Source of the DNA: an uncultured Oceanobacillus sp.
GTDB taxonomy: Bacteria > Bacillota > Bacilli > Bacillales > Amphibacillaceae
Direction of reading: 5' to 3'
Assembly: GCA_938004015.1 (NCBI GenBank)
Contig: CALKWU010000033.1
Location: 1 to 46,879, forward strand
Length of the DNA: 46,879 bases
Position 1 is the stretch's first letter, and each line of letters starts with the position of its first letter. The notes under the pieces are model-generated. The model worked only from the letters and a program-made list of their open reading frames with translations, was not told the DNA's origin and did not search any database. Below are positions 7,861 through 15,750 of the stretch, one piece after another. A program made the position numbers and the translations under genes.

Positions 7861-8682
7861 ATGGAAGATATAGAAAAAAATCGGCACGACATCGACATCA
7901 TCGATGAAGATTTATATGAAGATATTGATGAAGAAGAAATGCAACGCTTAGTGGAAGAAGCACGCCAAGAAGCGTTGGAGCGGGCGAAAAAAGAAGAGGA
8001 AGAACCGCCGAAACGCGTATTTCCAAGATGGCTGTTTTGGCTTATAGCTATAGCGATGTTCATTCACGTCATCGCTTTGCTGCCGCAGACTTTTTCGATT
8101 CCTGCCATCGACTTTTTATTGACGAGTACGCGACTATCACAACATGAAGATATCCAATCATATAAAGAAGCGGTTGTCGTCATTGAAACCCCGGATAGTA
8201 AGGGGACGGGGTTTGCCATTGATGAAAACGGAACAATCCTGACGAATCATCATGTCATTGAAGGGGAAGAGACGGTCACTGTCGCTTTTCCTGAAGACGG
8301 TCTCCATGTAGGAAAAGTCACCGCCGAGTTTCCGGATATCGACTTGGCTATTTTGGAAACGGATGGAGAAGGACTGCCCTATTTGCGATTGGCTGAAAGC
8401 GCAGCGTTTTCCGAAAATGAAAAAATCCATTTCATCGGGAACCCACTGCGTTTCAACGGCATCGCCAATGAAGGGACGATCATCGGTTCAACAGAACTTT
8501 CCAGTTGGGAAAAACCGGTTTTGATGATTCAAGCCCCGGTTTACCGGGGAAACAGCGGCAGTCCAATCATTACGCAAGATGGGGAAGTAATCGGTGTCAT
8601 TTTCGCTACGTTGGATCATGACATCCATGGAAAAGTCGGTTTATTTGTGCCAATCGATTATTATTATGAACAAATCCGCTAA
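7861..8682 (+). CDS. Membrane-anchored trypsin-like serine protease (HtrA-related, no PDZ domain)
   Basis: A 273-residue protein. The N-terminal 50 residues are very acidic and probably cytoplasmic; one membrane segment follows (about 56-76), and then an extracytoplasmic trypsin-like domain. The catalytic triad is visible as His131 (TNHHV), Asp161 (DIDLAIL) and Ser232 (GNSGSP). The protein ends soon after the protease fold, so it lacks the C-terminal PDZ domain of HtrA/DegP. It starts 12 bases after bmrD with GGGGTG upstream and is probably cotranscribed with the exporter. A role in envelope quality control is inferred from family and location; no substrate is known. Confidence 0.8.
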   Translation: MEDIEKNRHDIDIIDEDLYEDIDEEEMQRLVEEARQEALERAKKEEEEPPKRVFPRWLFWLIAIAMFIHVIALLPQTFSIPAIDFLLTSTRLSQHEDIQSYKEAVVVIETPDSKGTGFAIDENGTILTNHHVIEGEETVTVAFPEDGLHVGKVTAEFPDIDLAILETDGEGLPYLRLAESAAFSENEKIHFIGNPLRFNGIANEGTIIGSTELSSWEKPVLMIQAPVYRGNSGSPIITQDGEVIGVIFATLDHDIHGKVGLFVPIDYYYEQIR

Positions 8683-8804
8683 TCCGGATGGACGACTTGC
8701 AACAGGGTACACTTCATAACAACGGAATGTTGCCGATAATTATGAAAAACAAACGGCGACATTCCCGGATGGTGGAAAAATGCTGGAACAAGGGGAATCC
8801 GGAT

Positions 8805-9536
8805 ATGACGAAGAAAAATCGGATGGAACAAATCCCGATAGAGGAATTGGTTTTGCAAGTCCAACAGGGAGACGAAGAAAAACATCATTATTTATTGAAG
8901 TCCTATAAACCGTTTATGGTGAAAGTCGTGTCCGAAGTATGCCGCCGTTATATCGACCCGCTTCGGGATGATGAATTCAGCATCGGTTTGGCGGCTTTCA
9001 ATGATGCGATATTTTTATATTCACCGTCAAAAAACCGTTCTTTCCTTTCCTTTGCAAAGATCGTTGTCTCGAGAAAGGTGATCGATTATATCCGCTCTAA
9101 TTCACGGAGACAACATGTCGTCTCTTTCGATTATGTTTTCGATGAAGAATCGTCGCAAAACCCTGCGGAAGTCGCTTTAGTGACGGAAAGATACCAAGAT
9201 GAGGAGCATGCTTTCATCCGGCGGGAAGAAACACGGGATTACATAAGTAAGCTCAAGGAATATAATTTGTCATTGATGGAATTGACGGAAGTCGCACCAA
9301 AACATAAAAACTCGAGAAAAAATGCAATCCGAATTGCTCGATTGCTCGTTGAAAATGAAGATATGCAGCAATATGTCGTGAAAAGGAAAAAATTGCCGTT
9401 ATCCAAATTGCAACAATATGTCAATGTAAGCAAAAAAACCTTGGAAAAACATCGTAAATATATTTTAGCGGTTTTCATCGTGTTAAACGGAGATTTCGAC
9501 TATCTGAAGGAATATTTGAAGGAGGCTGGGCAGTGA
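8805..9536 (+). CDS. sigI: RNA polymerase sigma factor SigI
   Basis: A 243-residue sigma-70 family protein with a region-2-like block (DDEFSIGLAAFNDAI...SFLSFAKIVVSRKVIDYIRS) and a C-terminal region with a DNA-binding character (LSKLQQYVNVSKKTLEKHRKYI). SigI proteins respond to heat and cell-envelope stress and, in B. subtilis, control wall-homeostasis genes. The next gene encodes the anti-sigma factor RsgI and overlaps by four bases, which supports the assignment. I chose ATG 8805 because AGGGGA lies 8 bases upstream; an in-frame ATG at 8688 lacks a Shine-Dalgarno sequence and would add 39 atypical residues. I could not identify a convincing SigI-type autoregulatory promoter. Confidence 0.9.
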   Translation: MTKKNRMEQIPIEELVLQVQQGDEEKHHYLLKSYKPFMVKVVSEVCRRYIDPLRDDEFSIGLAAFNDAIFLYSPSKNRSFLSFAKIVVSRKVIDYIRSNSRRQHVVSFDYVFDEESSQNPAEVALVTERYQDEEHAFIRREETRDYISKLKEYNLSLMELTEVAPKHKNSRKNAIRIARLLVENEDMQQYVVKRKKLPLSKLQQYVNVSKKTLEKHRKYILAVFIVLNGDFDYLKEYLKEAGQ

Positions 9537-10288
9537 AAAAGGGAATCATCATGGAGATACGTCGGAATTATGTCATCGTCCTTACTGCCGATGGGGAGTT
9601 TGAAAAGGGCCGGATTGCCAGCCGGAGTGTGCGAGTGGGGGAGGAGGTCTACTACCGCCCTGTCACCACACGAGTTAAAAGAAATGCTTTGAAAATCCCA
9701 TTGGTCTCCTTTTTAACGCTCACATCGATTTCCACCATCTTCGTCCTTTGCTTTTTGTTCGCAAGGGAATCAACCTATGCTTATGTGAACATCGAGATTA
9801 ATCCAAGCATCGAACTGGAATTGGATGAAAATATGGAAGTCCAAGAAATCATTGCTTTAAATGCAGATGGAGAACATTTGTCTGCGAAACTCAATGCTTT
9901 GGATGAAAAACACTTATTTTCAATCCTCGACGTCATTGTAGATAGTTGTGGCGATAAGATTTCAATCGATGAGAAAAAAATGCTGATCGGCGTAAATTAT
10001 ACCGGACAAGCAGATGTTGAAATTTTGGAACAAGTGAAAGAATATTTTCAGATGATTTATCATGATTGGCAACTGATCACAATCCGTGTTCCGGACGAGA
10101 TACGAGAACTGGCTCTCCGCAATAATACATCGATGAACAAAGCTTTCCTCAACATGATCCGCAATGAAGACGAAGCGATGCCGGCCGGACTCATAGTCGA
10201 TGAAGAAAAGAAAAACAAAATCTATTCCTTTTATGATATATCAAACGAACAAGAAGAAGGTTTTCAAACATTACGTATCCATCATTAA
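9533..10288 (+). CDS. rsgI: Anti-sigma-I factor RsgI, short ectodomain form
   Basis: A 251-residue bitopic membrane protein. The cytoplasmic N-terminal domain (about 1-50) is the RsgI-N module that holds SigI. One membrane segment follows (about 54-76), and then an extracytoplasmic domain beginning TYAYVNIEINPSIELELDEN. The Asn90-Pro91 bond inside INPS corresponds to the self-cleavage site described for RsgI proteins. The protein is much shorter than B. subtilis RsgI (about 380 residues), lacking an extended disordered C-terminal tail. The start is GTG 9533, overlapping the sigI stop (GTGA), so the two are translationally coupled. It presumably releases SigI after envelope stress and intramembrane proteolysis. 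Confidence 0.88.
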   Translation: MKKGIIMEIRRNYVIVLTADGEFEKGRIASRSVRVGEEVYYRPVTTRVKRNALKIPLVSFLTLTSISTIFVLCFLFARESTYAYVNIEINPSIELELDENMEVQEIIALNADGEHLSAKLNALDEKHLFSILDVIVDSCGDKISIDEKKMLIGVNYTGQADVEILEQVKEYFQMIYHDWQLITIRVPDEIRELALRNNTSMNKAFLNMIRNEDEAMPAGLIVDEEKKNKIYSFYDISNEQEEGFQTLRIHH

Positions 10289-10338
10289 AAAACGAAAAAG
10301 CCGAACAATTCCTTATATTCCGGGCGATTGTTCGGCTT
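10288..10338 (-). terminator. Terminator between rsgI and the YhdB-like gene
   Basis: A stem of about 11 bp (AGCCGAACAAT/ATTGTTCGGCT) lies between the convergent genes. In the leftward direction it is followed by a T-rich tract, so it mainly serves the YhdB-like gene; rightward it has only a weak tail and may serve rsgI less efficiently. Confidence 0.7.
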
Positions 10339-10367
10339 CTCCGGTTCATCGCTATGATATTTCATGT

Positions 10368-10601
10368 TCACATTTCCAACGTGACACTGGAGTCTTGCTG
10401 CATCGCATGGTCGAGATAATAAAGCAATTGATCATGGGTGCGCATGATTTTTTCTTCATCAAGGGAATAGTGGTAAGCATTTAAAAACTTTTCGATTTTT
10501 TTCGATAAGAAATCGTCTTTTGTCCGTACCATCAAAATCAACAACTCATCCCATTGTCCCCATAAGGTATAGTACAGTGCTTTGTCATAATCATGAATCA
10601 A
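10368..10601 (-). CDS. YhdB-like small protein
   Basis: A 77-residue soluble protein (DYDKALYYTLWGQWDELLILMVRT...) that resembles the YhdB family of Bacillus, for which no function is established. It begins at TTG 10601 with GGAGGAG about 5 bases upstream; the nearby ATG is out of frame. The sequence has no signal peptide, membrane segment or metal motif. It runs divergently from the YhcN lipoprotein gene and convergently with rsgI. The family assignment is from memory of the conserved YDKALYYT...QWD pattern, and it should be treated as probable only. Confidence 0.65.
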   Translation of the reverse strand: MIHDYDKALYYTLWGQWDELLILMVRTKDDFLSKKIEKFLNAYHYSLDEEKIMRTHDQLLYYLDHAMQQDSSVTLEM

Positions 10602-10709
10602 TGTTCTCCTCCTAACTCCGTGCGGTCATTTTGTATTGTCTCCATTTCCGTTTTTCATTTCCGCCGACAAATCTGGTCTCCATGCCAAAAAAAGGATGGA
10701 CGACGAACG

Positions 10710-10738
10710 GCATATTCTCCTTCGCAAGTAACATACTA
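10710..10738 (+). promoter_or_regulatory. Sigma-G (or sigma-F) promoter of the YhcN-like gene
   Basis: GCATA (10710-10714), a 17-base spacer and CATACTA (10732-10738), matching the GHATR-N17-CATNHTA forespore consensus at every position. It ends 30 bases upstream of the ATG. Confidence 0.75.
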
Positions 10739-10768
10739 AAAGCAAATATGGAAGGAGGATATTTTCGA

Positions 10769-11404
10769 ATGAAATGGAATGTAATCAGTTTGTTTACCGT
10801 ACTTTTGCTTGTACTCGGTGGATGTCAAGGGACGGATGACGCTCAAAGGAGTGCAGACCAGCCGAATATCGATCCGACGACGAACCGGAATACGATGGAT
10901 CGTGCCAATAATGACCAAGATTATATGCTTGAGAGGGAAGGAAATCGAACCGGTCAGCAATTCAACCGGAACGATCGGATGGGTAACCGGATGAACGATG
11001 ATCGTGATTCCCGTTTTGAAGTAGCCGAAGAGGCGGCGGAAAGGATTACTGATGAAATCGACGAAATTGAAAACGTCTATGTGTTGACGATGGGAAATAC
11101 TGCGTATGTTGCTGCAAACTTCGGTGACGATGACAGAAATCGAAACCGCACGGATAACCGCAATCGGAATCGTGACGGAGATGATGATATCTCGGATGAA
11201 ATGAAAGATCGGATCGGAGAGATTGTCCGCTCGGTCGATCGGGATATCGAAAATGTTTACGTTTCAACAAACCCGGATTTTCTGGACCTTGCCAACAATT
11301 ACGCGAATGATGTCGATCGAGGCAGACCGATCGGTGGTTTCTTCGACCAGATCAATGAAATGATCGAACGAGTCTTCCCGGAAAACACGGACCGCCGTCG
11401 TTAA
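10769..11404 (+). CDS. YhcN/YlaJ family sporulation lipoprotein
   Basis: A 211-residue lipoprotein with a signal ending in the lipobox LGGC (Cys19), a low-complexity hydrophilic region rich in Asn, Arg and Asp (about 20-85), and a YhcN/YlaJ-type domain with two related segments (IENVYVLTMGNTAYVAANF and IENVYVSTNPDF). Family members are spore inner-membrane lipoproteins needed for normal outgrowth or germination. A perfect forespore promoter and AAGGAGG support the ATG at 10769; an in-frame start at 10631 has no such support. A second Asn/Arg/Asp tract interrupts the domain around residues 120-140. Confidence 0.85.
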   Translation: MKWNVISLFTVLLLVLGGCQGTDDAQRSADQPNIDPTTNRNTMDRANNDQDYMLEREGNRTGQQFNRNDRMGNRMNDDRDSRFEVAEEAAERITDEIDEIENVYVLTMGNTAYVAANFGDDDRNRNRTDNRNRNRDGDDDISDEMKDRIGEIVRSVDRDIENVYVSTNPDFLDLANNYANDVDRGRPIGGFFDQINEMIERVFPENTDRRR

Positions 11405-11431
11405 AGGACTAGAAAGCATCCAAAGGGAAAA

Positions 11432-11469
11432 AAGCGTGCCGGTTTAGTCGCTGGCATGCTTCTTTTTTC
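11432..11469 (+). terminator. Rho-independent terminator of the YhcN-like gene
   Basis: The stem AAGCGTGCC/GGCATGCTT (one G-T pair) with a 12-base loop is followed by CTTTTTTCT. Confidence 0.8.
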
Positions 11470-11599
11470 TGCTCTTTTCTGCTCTATTTCGCCGGAGCTA
11501 TGATGCAAGTGCCCTTCCTCTTTCGAATGCAATGCTTTCGGATATTTCCATTTTGGTGTATGATTTAGAGTAGACAGTTATTGAACAGGAGAGATGAAA

Positions 11600-12061
11600 A
11601 TGACGAAAAAAATGAATGTCGAGAGTTTCAACCTTGACCATACGAAAGTGAAAGCTCCATATATCCGCCTTGCCAGCGTGATGCAAGGGGAGAAGGGTGA
11701 CAAAGTATACAAATATGATATTCGTTTCAAACAACCGAACAAAGAAAAAATGGACATGGCGGCAATCCACTCCTTGGAACATTTAATGGCTGAGAATATC
11801 CGCAATCATGAAGAAAATGTCCTTGATTTGAGTCCAATGGGATGCCAAACAGGTTTTTATTTGTCGATCATCAACGACACGACGGATGAAAAAGTGATGG
11901 ACGTCATCGAAAAAACATTGAAAGACGTCCTCGAAGCGGATGAAGTGCCGGCAAGCAATGAAGTCCAATGCGGCTGGGCGGCAAACCATGACTTGGAAGG
12001 GGCAAAAGAAATCGCAAAAGCCATGTTGGAAAAACGCGACGAATGGCATGAAGTATTCTGA
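11600..12061 (+). CDS. luxS: S-ribosylhomocysteine lyase (autoinducer-2 synthesis)
   Basis: A 153-residue LuxS enzyme, which cleaves S-ribosylhomocysteine to homocysteine and DPD, the precursor of autoinducer-2, in the activated methyl cycle. The metal site HxxEH is visible (His57, Glu60, His61) with the third ligand Cys124 (VQCGW), and the catalytic Cys82 lies in MGCQTGFYL. I chose ATG 11600, 8 bases after AGGAG, over ATG 11594, which sits on the Shine-Dalgarno sequence. A TATGAT at 11559-11564 may be its -10 element, but the -35 is poor. The M20 dipeptidase follows after 33 bases with no terminator, so readthrough is likely. Confidence 0.96.
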   Translation: MTKKMNVESFNLDHTKVKAPYIRLASVMQGEKGDKVYKYDIRFKQPNKEKMDMAAIHSLEHLMAENIRNHEENVLDLSPMGCQTGFYLSIINDTTDEKVMDVIEKTLKDVLEADEVPASNEVQCGWAANHDLEGAKEIAKAMLEKRDEWHEVF

Positions 12062-12094
12062 TTTTGCGATTTTTTGAACGAGGAGGAATGGAAC

Positions 12095-13465
12095 TTGACG
12101 GAAACGGTGATTCAATATTTAAGGGACAATCGAGAAAGGTTTTTAGAAACACTGAATGAATTTTTATCGATACCTAGTGTCAGCACAGACTCCAATTATA
12201 AACAAGATGTGGAATGGGCGGCGGATTTCCTCATCGATTATTTGGAAAAACTTTCTTTTGAAAACATCGAAAAAATGGAAACTCCTGGCCACCCGATTGT
12301 TTATGCGGAATACAACGGAGCCGGTGATCGTGCTCCAACCGTTTTATTTTACGGGCATTATGATGTGCAACCGGCTGATCCGCTTGATGAGTGGGATAGC
12401 GACCCGTTTCGTCCGGAAATCCGCAATGGCCGGATATATGCCAGGGGAGCAAGTGACGACAAGGGGCAAGTGTTCATGCATCTTGCCGTATTTGAAGCGT
12501 ATTTGCAAACGACGGGAAGTATCCCTGTCAATGTGAAAGTATTGATTGAAGGTGAAGAGGAAATCGGCAGTGCGAATCTTCACCAGCTTTTACATGAACA
12601 AAAAGAAAAATTCGCAGCCGATTTTTGTGTCATTTCGGATTCGGGAATGGTCGCGAAAAATCAGCCGACGATCTTATACGGTTTGAAAGGTTTCACCGGA
12701 TTGGAAATCACAGTGAAGGGACCGGACCATGATTTGCATTCCGGTATGTATGGTGGTGCCGTACGCAATCCGATCATGGCGCTCAGCCATATCCTCGCGT
12801 CGATGAAAAACACGGATGAAGTCGTCACTGTCGACGGTTTTTACGAGAGCGTCGAACCGATGACGGAAGAAGAACGAGAACTGATTAAACAAGCTCCGAG
12901 TGAAGATTTCGTCAAGTCGACGGGAGTTCCCGAAACCGTTTCGGAAAAAGGTTACACTGCTCAAGAGCATACGATGGGACGACCAACTTTTGAAATCAAC
13001 GGAATTTACGGCGGATATCAAGGGGAAGGTACAAAAACGATCATACCTGCTGAAGCGACGGCGAAAATCACATGTCGCCTCGTTCCAGGACAAGATCCGG
13101 AAAAAATCCAACAATTGTTGGAAGAACATATTCATAAACATGCCCCATCCGGCGTAAAAGTGGAAGTGAAAAAAGAAAAACTTTCGGCGAAAGCTTATAA
13201 GGTCGAACCGAATCATCCGCTCATCCAAAAGGCAGCGGAAAGTTATACGGAAAGCTTCGGTAAAGAGACTGTGTTCGTCCGAATGGGTGGTTCGATACCG
13301 GTGGTCGAATGGATTGACGCGATTTACGGTATGCCGATCATTTTACTGGGCTTTGGTACACCGGAAGACCGCCTCCATTCACCGAATGAGAGTTTCCCTT
13401 TGGACAGTTTCGATAAAGGGATGGAAACCCTCGTCCACTACTGGGATAAGGTGAAGGAGAAATAA
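12095..13465 (+). CDS. M20-family dipeptidase
   Basis: A 456-residue cytosolic metallopeptidase of the M20 (CNDP/PepV-like) family. Visible motifs are the metal-binding YGHYDVQPADP, the catalytic and bridging acidic pair in EGEEEIGS, a second metal ligand in ISDSG, and the C-terminal HSPNE that supplies the last His ligand. The central dimerisation domain (about 190-330) includes GPDHDLHSGMYGG. It probably hydrolyses dipeptides such as carnosine-like or Xaa-Xaa substrates. The start is TTG 12095, with AGGAGG 8 bases upstream; an in-frame TTG at 12074 lies before that site. It is sandwiched in a luxS-dipeptidase-dehydrogenase transcription unit. Confidence 0.9.
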   Translation: MTETVIQYLRDNRERFLETLNEFLSIPSVSTDSNYKQDVEWAADFLIDYLEKLSFENIEKMETPGHPIVYAEYNGAGDRAPTVLFYGHYDVQPADPLDEWDSDPFRPEIRNGRIYARGASDDKGQVFMHLAVFEAYLQTTGSIPVNVKVLIEGEEEIGSANLHQLLHEQKEKFAADFCVISDSGMVAKNQPTILYGLKGFTGLEITVKGPDHDLHSGMYGGAVRNPIMALSHILASMKNTDEVVTVDGFYESVEPMTEEERELIKQAPSEDFVKSTGVPETVSEKGYTAQEHTMGRPTFEINGIYGGYQGEGTKTIIPAEATAKITCRLVPGQDPEKIQQLLEEHIHKHAPSGVKVEVKKEKLSAKAYKVEPNHPLIQKAAESYTESFGKETVFVRMGGSIPVVEWIDAIYGMPIILLGFGTPEDRLHSPNESFPLDSFDKGMETLVHYWDKVKEK

Positions 13466-13493
13466 ATCTTCAATGTCATAAGGGGGATTGGAC

Positions 13494-14264
13494 TTGGCTA
13501 ATCTTGCAGTCATTACAGGTGTTTCCAGAGGGCTTGGCGCATCGTTGGCGAGACTCTTGTTGGAAACCGGAGTTGGTGTGATTGGCATTTCCCGCTCGGA
13601 AAATAAGGAACTTGTGACGATTGCAACGGAAAACAATCAATTTTACCAACATTTTTCCTGTGATTTATCGGATGTCGAGGAATTGGAAAAAACGATTGAT
13701 GAAATCCATGATGTATTGAAAGAGAGACATGCGGAACAAGAAATAGAAACGATTTATTTACTTAATAACGCCGGTGTCGTCCAACCGATCCACCAATCGC
13801 AATATATCGAAACGGACGAACTTGTCAATCATGTCGCGATCAATACAATCGCACCGATGGTATTGACAAACCAATTTTTACGCCGGCAAAAGGACCATCA
13901 AATTCCGCTCATCGTAGCGAATGTCACTTCCGGGGCTGCGGAACGGCCGATGTACGGCTGGAGCGCCTATTGTTCAACAAAAGCGAGCCTCAATATGTAT
14001 ACGAAAACCGTTGCTCTTGAACAAGAACAATTGGAGACGGAAAACAAAATCATCGCTTTCAGCCCGGGAGTGATGGATACGGACATGCAGTCAGAGATCC
14101 GTTCCACGACGAAAGAACAATTTATCGAAGTGGACAAATTCAAAGATTATAAAACGAGCGATTCTTTGCGACATACGGATATCGTCGCTGGTGTCCTCAT
14201 CGATATCATTTCGGATGAAGATGTGAAGAACGGGAAAATTTACTACATCAGCAACTACCTCTAA
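13494..14264 (+). CDS. Short-chain dehydrogenase/reductase, YueD (benzil reductase)-like
   Basis: A 256-residue classical SDR. It has the NADP-binding TGVSRGLG near the N-terminus, NNAG at about 88-91, and the catalytic set Ser (VTSGAA), Tyr and Lys (YCSTK). The closest family I recognise is the sepiapterin-reductase-like group that includes B. subtilis YueD, an (S)-benzoin-forming benzil reductase; the physiological substrate is not known. The start is TTG 13494 with AGGGGG about 7 bases upstream. It follows the dipeptidase by 28 bases and shares its strand, so it probably belongs to the same transcript. Confidence 0.85.
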   Translation: MANLAVITGVSRGLGASLARLLLETGVGVIGISRSENKELVTIATENNQFYQHFSCDLSDVEELEKTIDEIHDVLKERHAEQEIETIYLLNNAGVVQPIHQSQYIETDELVNHVAINTIAPMVLTNQFLRRQKDHQIPLIVANVTSGAAERPMYGWSAYCSTKASLNMYTKTVALEQEQLETENKIIAFSPGVMDTDMQSEIRSTTKEQFIEVDKFKDYKTSDSLRHTDIVAGVLIDIISDEDVKNGKIYYISNYL

Positions 14265-14309
14265 CGAATCGAGCATCAGGCATTCGCCCTCCCATTTTTC
14301 CAGGGACTG

Positions 14310-14318
14310 CATAGATTA
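14310..14318 (+). promoter_or_regulatory. Possible sigma-K -10 element
   Basis: CATAGATTA fits the sigma-K -10 consensus CATANNNTA and lies 29 bases before the YjcZ-like ORF. No convincing AC-type -35 is visible at the right distance, so this is weak. Confidence 0.3.
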
Positions 14319-14347
14319 ATGTAGTCTTGACTGAAGGAGGGAATGCC

Positions 14348-14470
14348 ATGAGCAAATCATCTGGCGGCAGATTCGGTTCAGGAGGCTTTGCGCTCCTCGT
14401 CGTTTTATTCATTCTGCTGATCATTATTGGAACGTCATACACCAGTGGATATGGTGGAGGATACTACTAA
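14348..14470 (+). CDS. YjcZ-like tiny sporulation membrane protein
   Basis: A 40-codon ORF with an excellent AAGGAGGG 8 bases ahead of the ATG. The product starts with a Ser/Gly-rich stretch (MSKSSGGRFGSGGFAL), continues with one membrane segment (LLVVLFILLIIIG) and ends with a Gly/Tyr-rich tail. This is the pattern of the tiny YjcZ family of Bacillus, several of which are made late in sporulation in the mother cell. The exact function is unknown. Its size, strong ribosome binding site and strikingly conserved core argue that it is real. Confidence 0.85.
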   Translation: MSKSSGGRFGSGGFALLVVLFILLIIIGTSYTSGYGGGYY

Positions 14471-14503
14471 TATTATAAGAAGAATAGCCTGATTCATTTT
14501 GGT

Positions 14504-14542
14504 AAGCCGCATGGTGCCGAGGGAACTTGGTTCATGCGGTTT
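14504..14542 (+). terminator. Hairpin downstream of the YjcZ-like gene, probable terminator
   Basis: The stem AAGCCGCATG/CATGCGGTTT (one G-T pair) has a 19-base loop and ends in a short T-rich tail. It lies 33 bases past the stop codon. Confidence 0.55.
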
Positions 14543-14656
14543 CTTGCCGTGTATCCATCCGGCAAGAAAACTGGAACGTTTTATGATAAACTTGAAAAGG
14601 CATGAATAAGAAACGAACGCTATCGAAAAAATGGAAAGATGAAAGGTAGGCTTGGT

Positions 14657-15433
14657 ATGATAACAAGAAAAAGTGCTCGTGAAATAGAGCAAATGCAGAA
14701 GGCAGCGGACATTCTCGTTGCTTGTCATAAAGAAATCGCTAAAATGATCCGTCCAGGAATTACGACGATGGAAATTGATGAATTTGCTGAAGAATTCATC
14801 AGAAAACACGGGGCAACTCCCGAACAAAAAGGATATAACGGCTATCCATACGCAACCTGCGCCTCGATCAATGATGAAATTTGCCACGGCTTTCCGAGAA
14901 ATGAAAAACTACAGGACGGCGATATTGTAACGATTGACATGGTCGTCAATTGGAAGGGCGGCCTTGCCGATTCGGCCTGGACGTATGCCGTCGGTGATGT
15001 CGATGAAGCCGGCCTCCGTTTGATGGAAGTGACGAAAAACGCTCTATATAAAGGAATCGAACAGGCCCAGGTCGGTAATCGGATCGGTGATATCGGACAT
15101 GCCATCCAAACTTATGCGGAGGGAGAAGGCTTCTCTGTCGTACGGGATTTCACCGGTCATGGTATTGGACCGACGATTCATGAAGAACCTCATGTGCCTC
15201 ATTTCGGATTGCCGAATAAAGGTTTGCGCTTGAAAGAAGGGATGGTCATCACGATTGAACCGATGATCAATGAAGGGGCATGGCAAAGTAAAATGGATGC
15301 AAACAATTGGACGGCCCGCACAGTCGACAAAAGCCGTTCCGCCCAATATGAACATCAAATCGTCATCCAAAAAGATGGTCCGCTTATTCTGACAGACCAA
15401 GATCGGGAAATCGATTTGAGTAAGCTTGGATAA
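14657..15433 (+). CDS. map: Type I methionine aminopeptidase
   Basis: A 258-residue enzyme that removes the initiator Met from nascent proteins. The five metal ligands of the pita-bread fold can be placed: Asp in VTIDMVV, Asp in LADSAWTY, His in GHGIGPTIHEEP, Glu in TIEPMI and Glu near the C-terminus (QYEHQIV). The active-site His of the ICHGFP segment is also present. It is not in the ribosomal-protein operon where the primary map of Bacillaceae usually lies (between adk and infA), so it may be a second copy. The start is ATG 14657 with a modest AGGTAGG; an in-frame ATG at 14639 lacks a Shine-Dalgarno sequence. Confidence 0.92.
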   Translation: MITRKSAREIEQMQKAADILVACHKEIAKMIRPGITTMEIDEFAEEFIRKHGATPEQKGYNGYPYATCASINDEICHGFPRNEKLQDGDIVTIDMVVNWKGGLADSAWTYAVGDVDEAGLRLMEVTKNALYKGIEQAQVGNRIGDIGHAIQTYAEGEGFSVVRDFTGHGIGPTIHEEPHVPHFGLPNKGLRLKEGMVITIEPMINEGAWQSKMDANNWTARTVDKSRSAQYEHQIVIQKDGPLILTDQDREIDLSKLG

Positions 15434-15452
15434 AGTGAATAAAAACAATGCG

Positions 15453-15508
15453 AAATCCGAACTGTCTACATTTATTTAGAAATCCAAGTAGACAAGTTCG
15501 GATTTTTT
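15453..15508 (+). terminator. Strong terminator of map
   Basis: The long stem AAATCCGAACT-GTCTAC/GTAGACAAGTTCGGATTT contains one bulged base and is followed by a T-run. Confidence 0.85.
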
Positions 15509-15750
15509 CATGCGACTGTAGATTTCTGAAAGACGAAAAAGAATCATTTTTTGGTTGTATTCAAACACTTCTTGTGAGAGCGCTAGGCTGGTGGAGACTC
15601 CGGCATAGAAGATACTGTGAGAAACGGTCAACGTGAAAGCGAAGGATATTTCGGGTGTGATGCTTTTTTTATTATACGACGGGCTTTTTAATTTTCAAAA
15701 AATGAGGTATAATAAGTGCAATTTCAAAAAATGCAGGAGGCGAAGTTCCA
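15509..15750 (+). other. Intergenic stretch before azlC with a -10 element
   Basis: TATAAT at 15708-15713 is preceded only by a poor T-rich -35, so the azlC promoter is weak or activated. No T-box motif (AGGGTGGNACCGCG) is present, and I recognise no other riboswitch. The G+C-richer part (about 15578-15650) resembles neither a coding frame nor a family I can name. Confidence 0.4.

Noticed and set aside
8688..8804. 39-codon N-terminal extension of sigI
   Set aside because: No ribosome binding site at 8688 and the extra residues are unlike SigI; AGGGGA fits ATG 8805.
15578..15650. Fragment of a Bacillus dispersed repeat (GACTCC-rich, with AACGTGAAAGCG)
   Set aside because: The resemblance to known Bacillaceae repeats is too vague to support without a genome-wide search.
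15509..15750. Possible T-box or other riboswitch before azlC
   Set aside because: The T-box sequence AGGGTGGNACCGCG is missing and no terminator/antiterminator pair lies before azlC; the only strong hairpin belongs to map.
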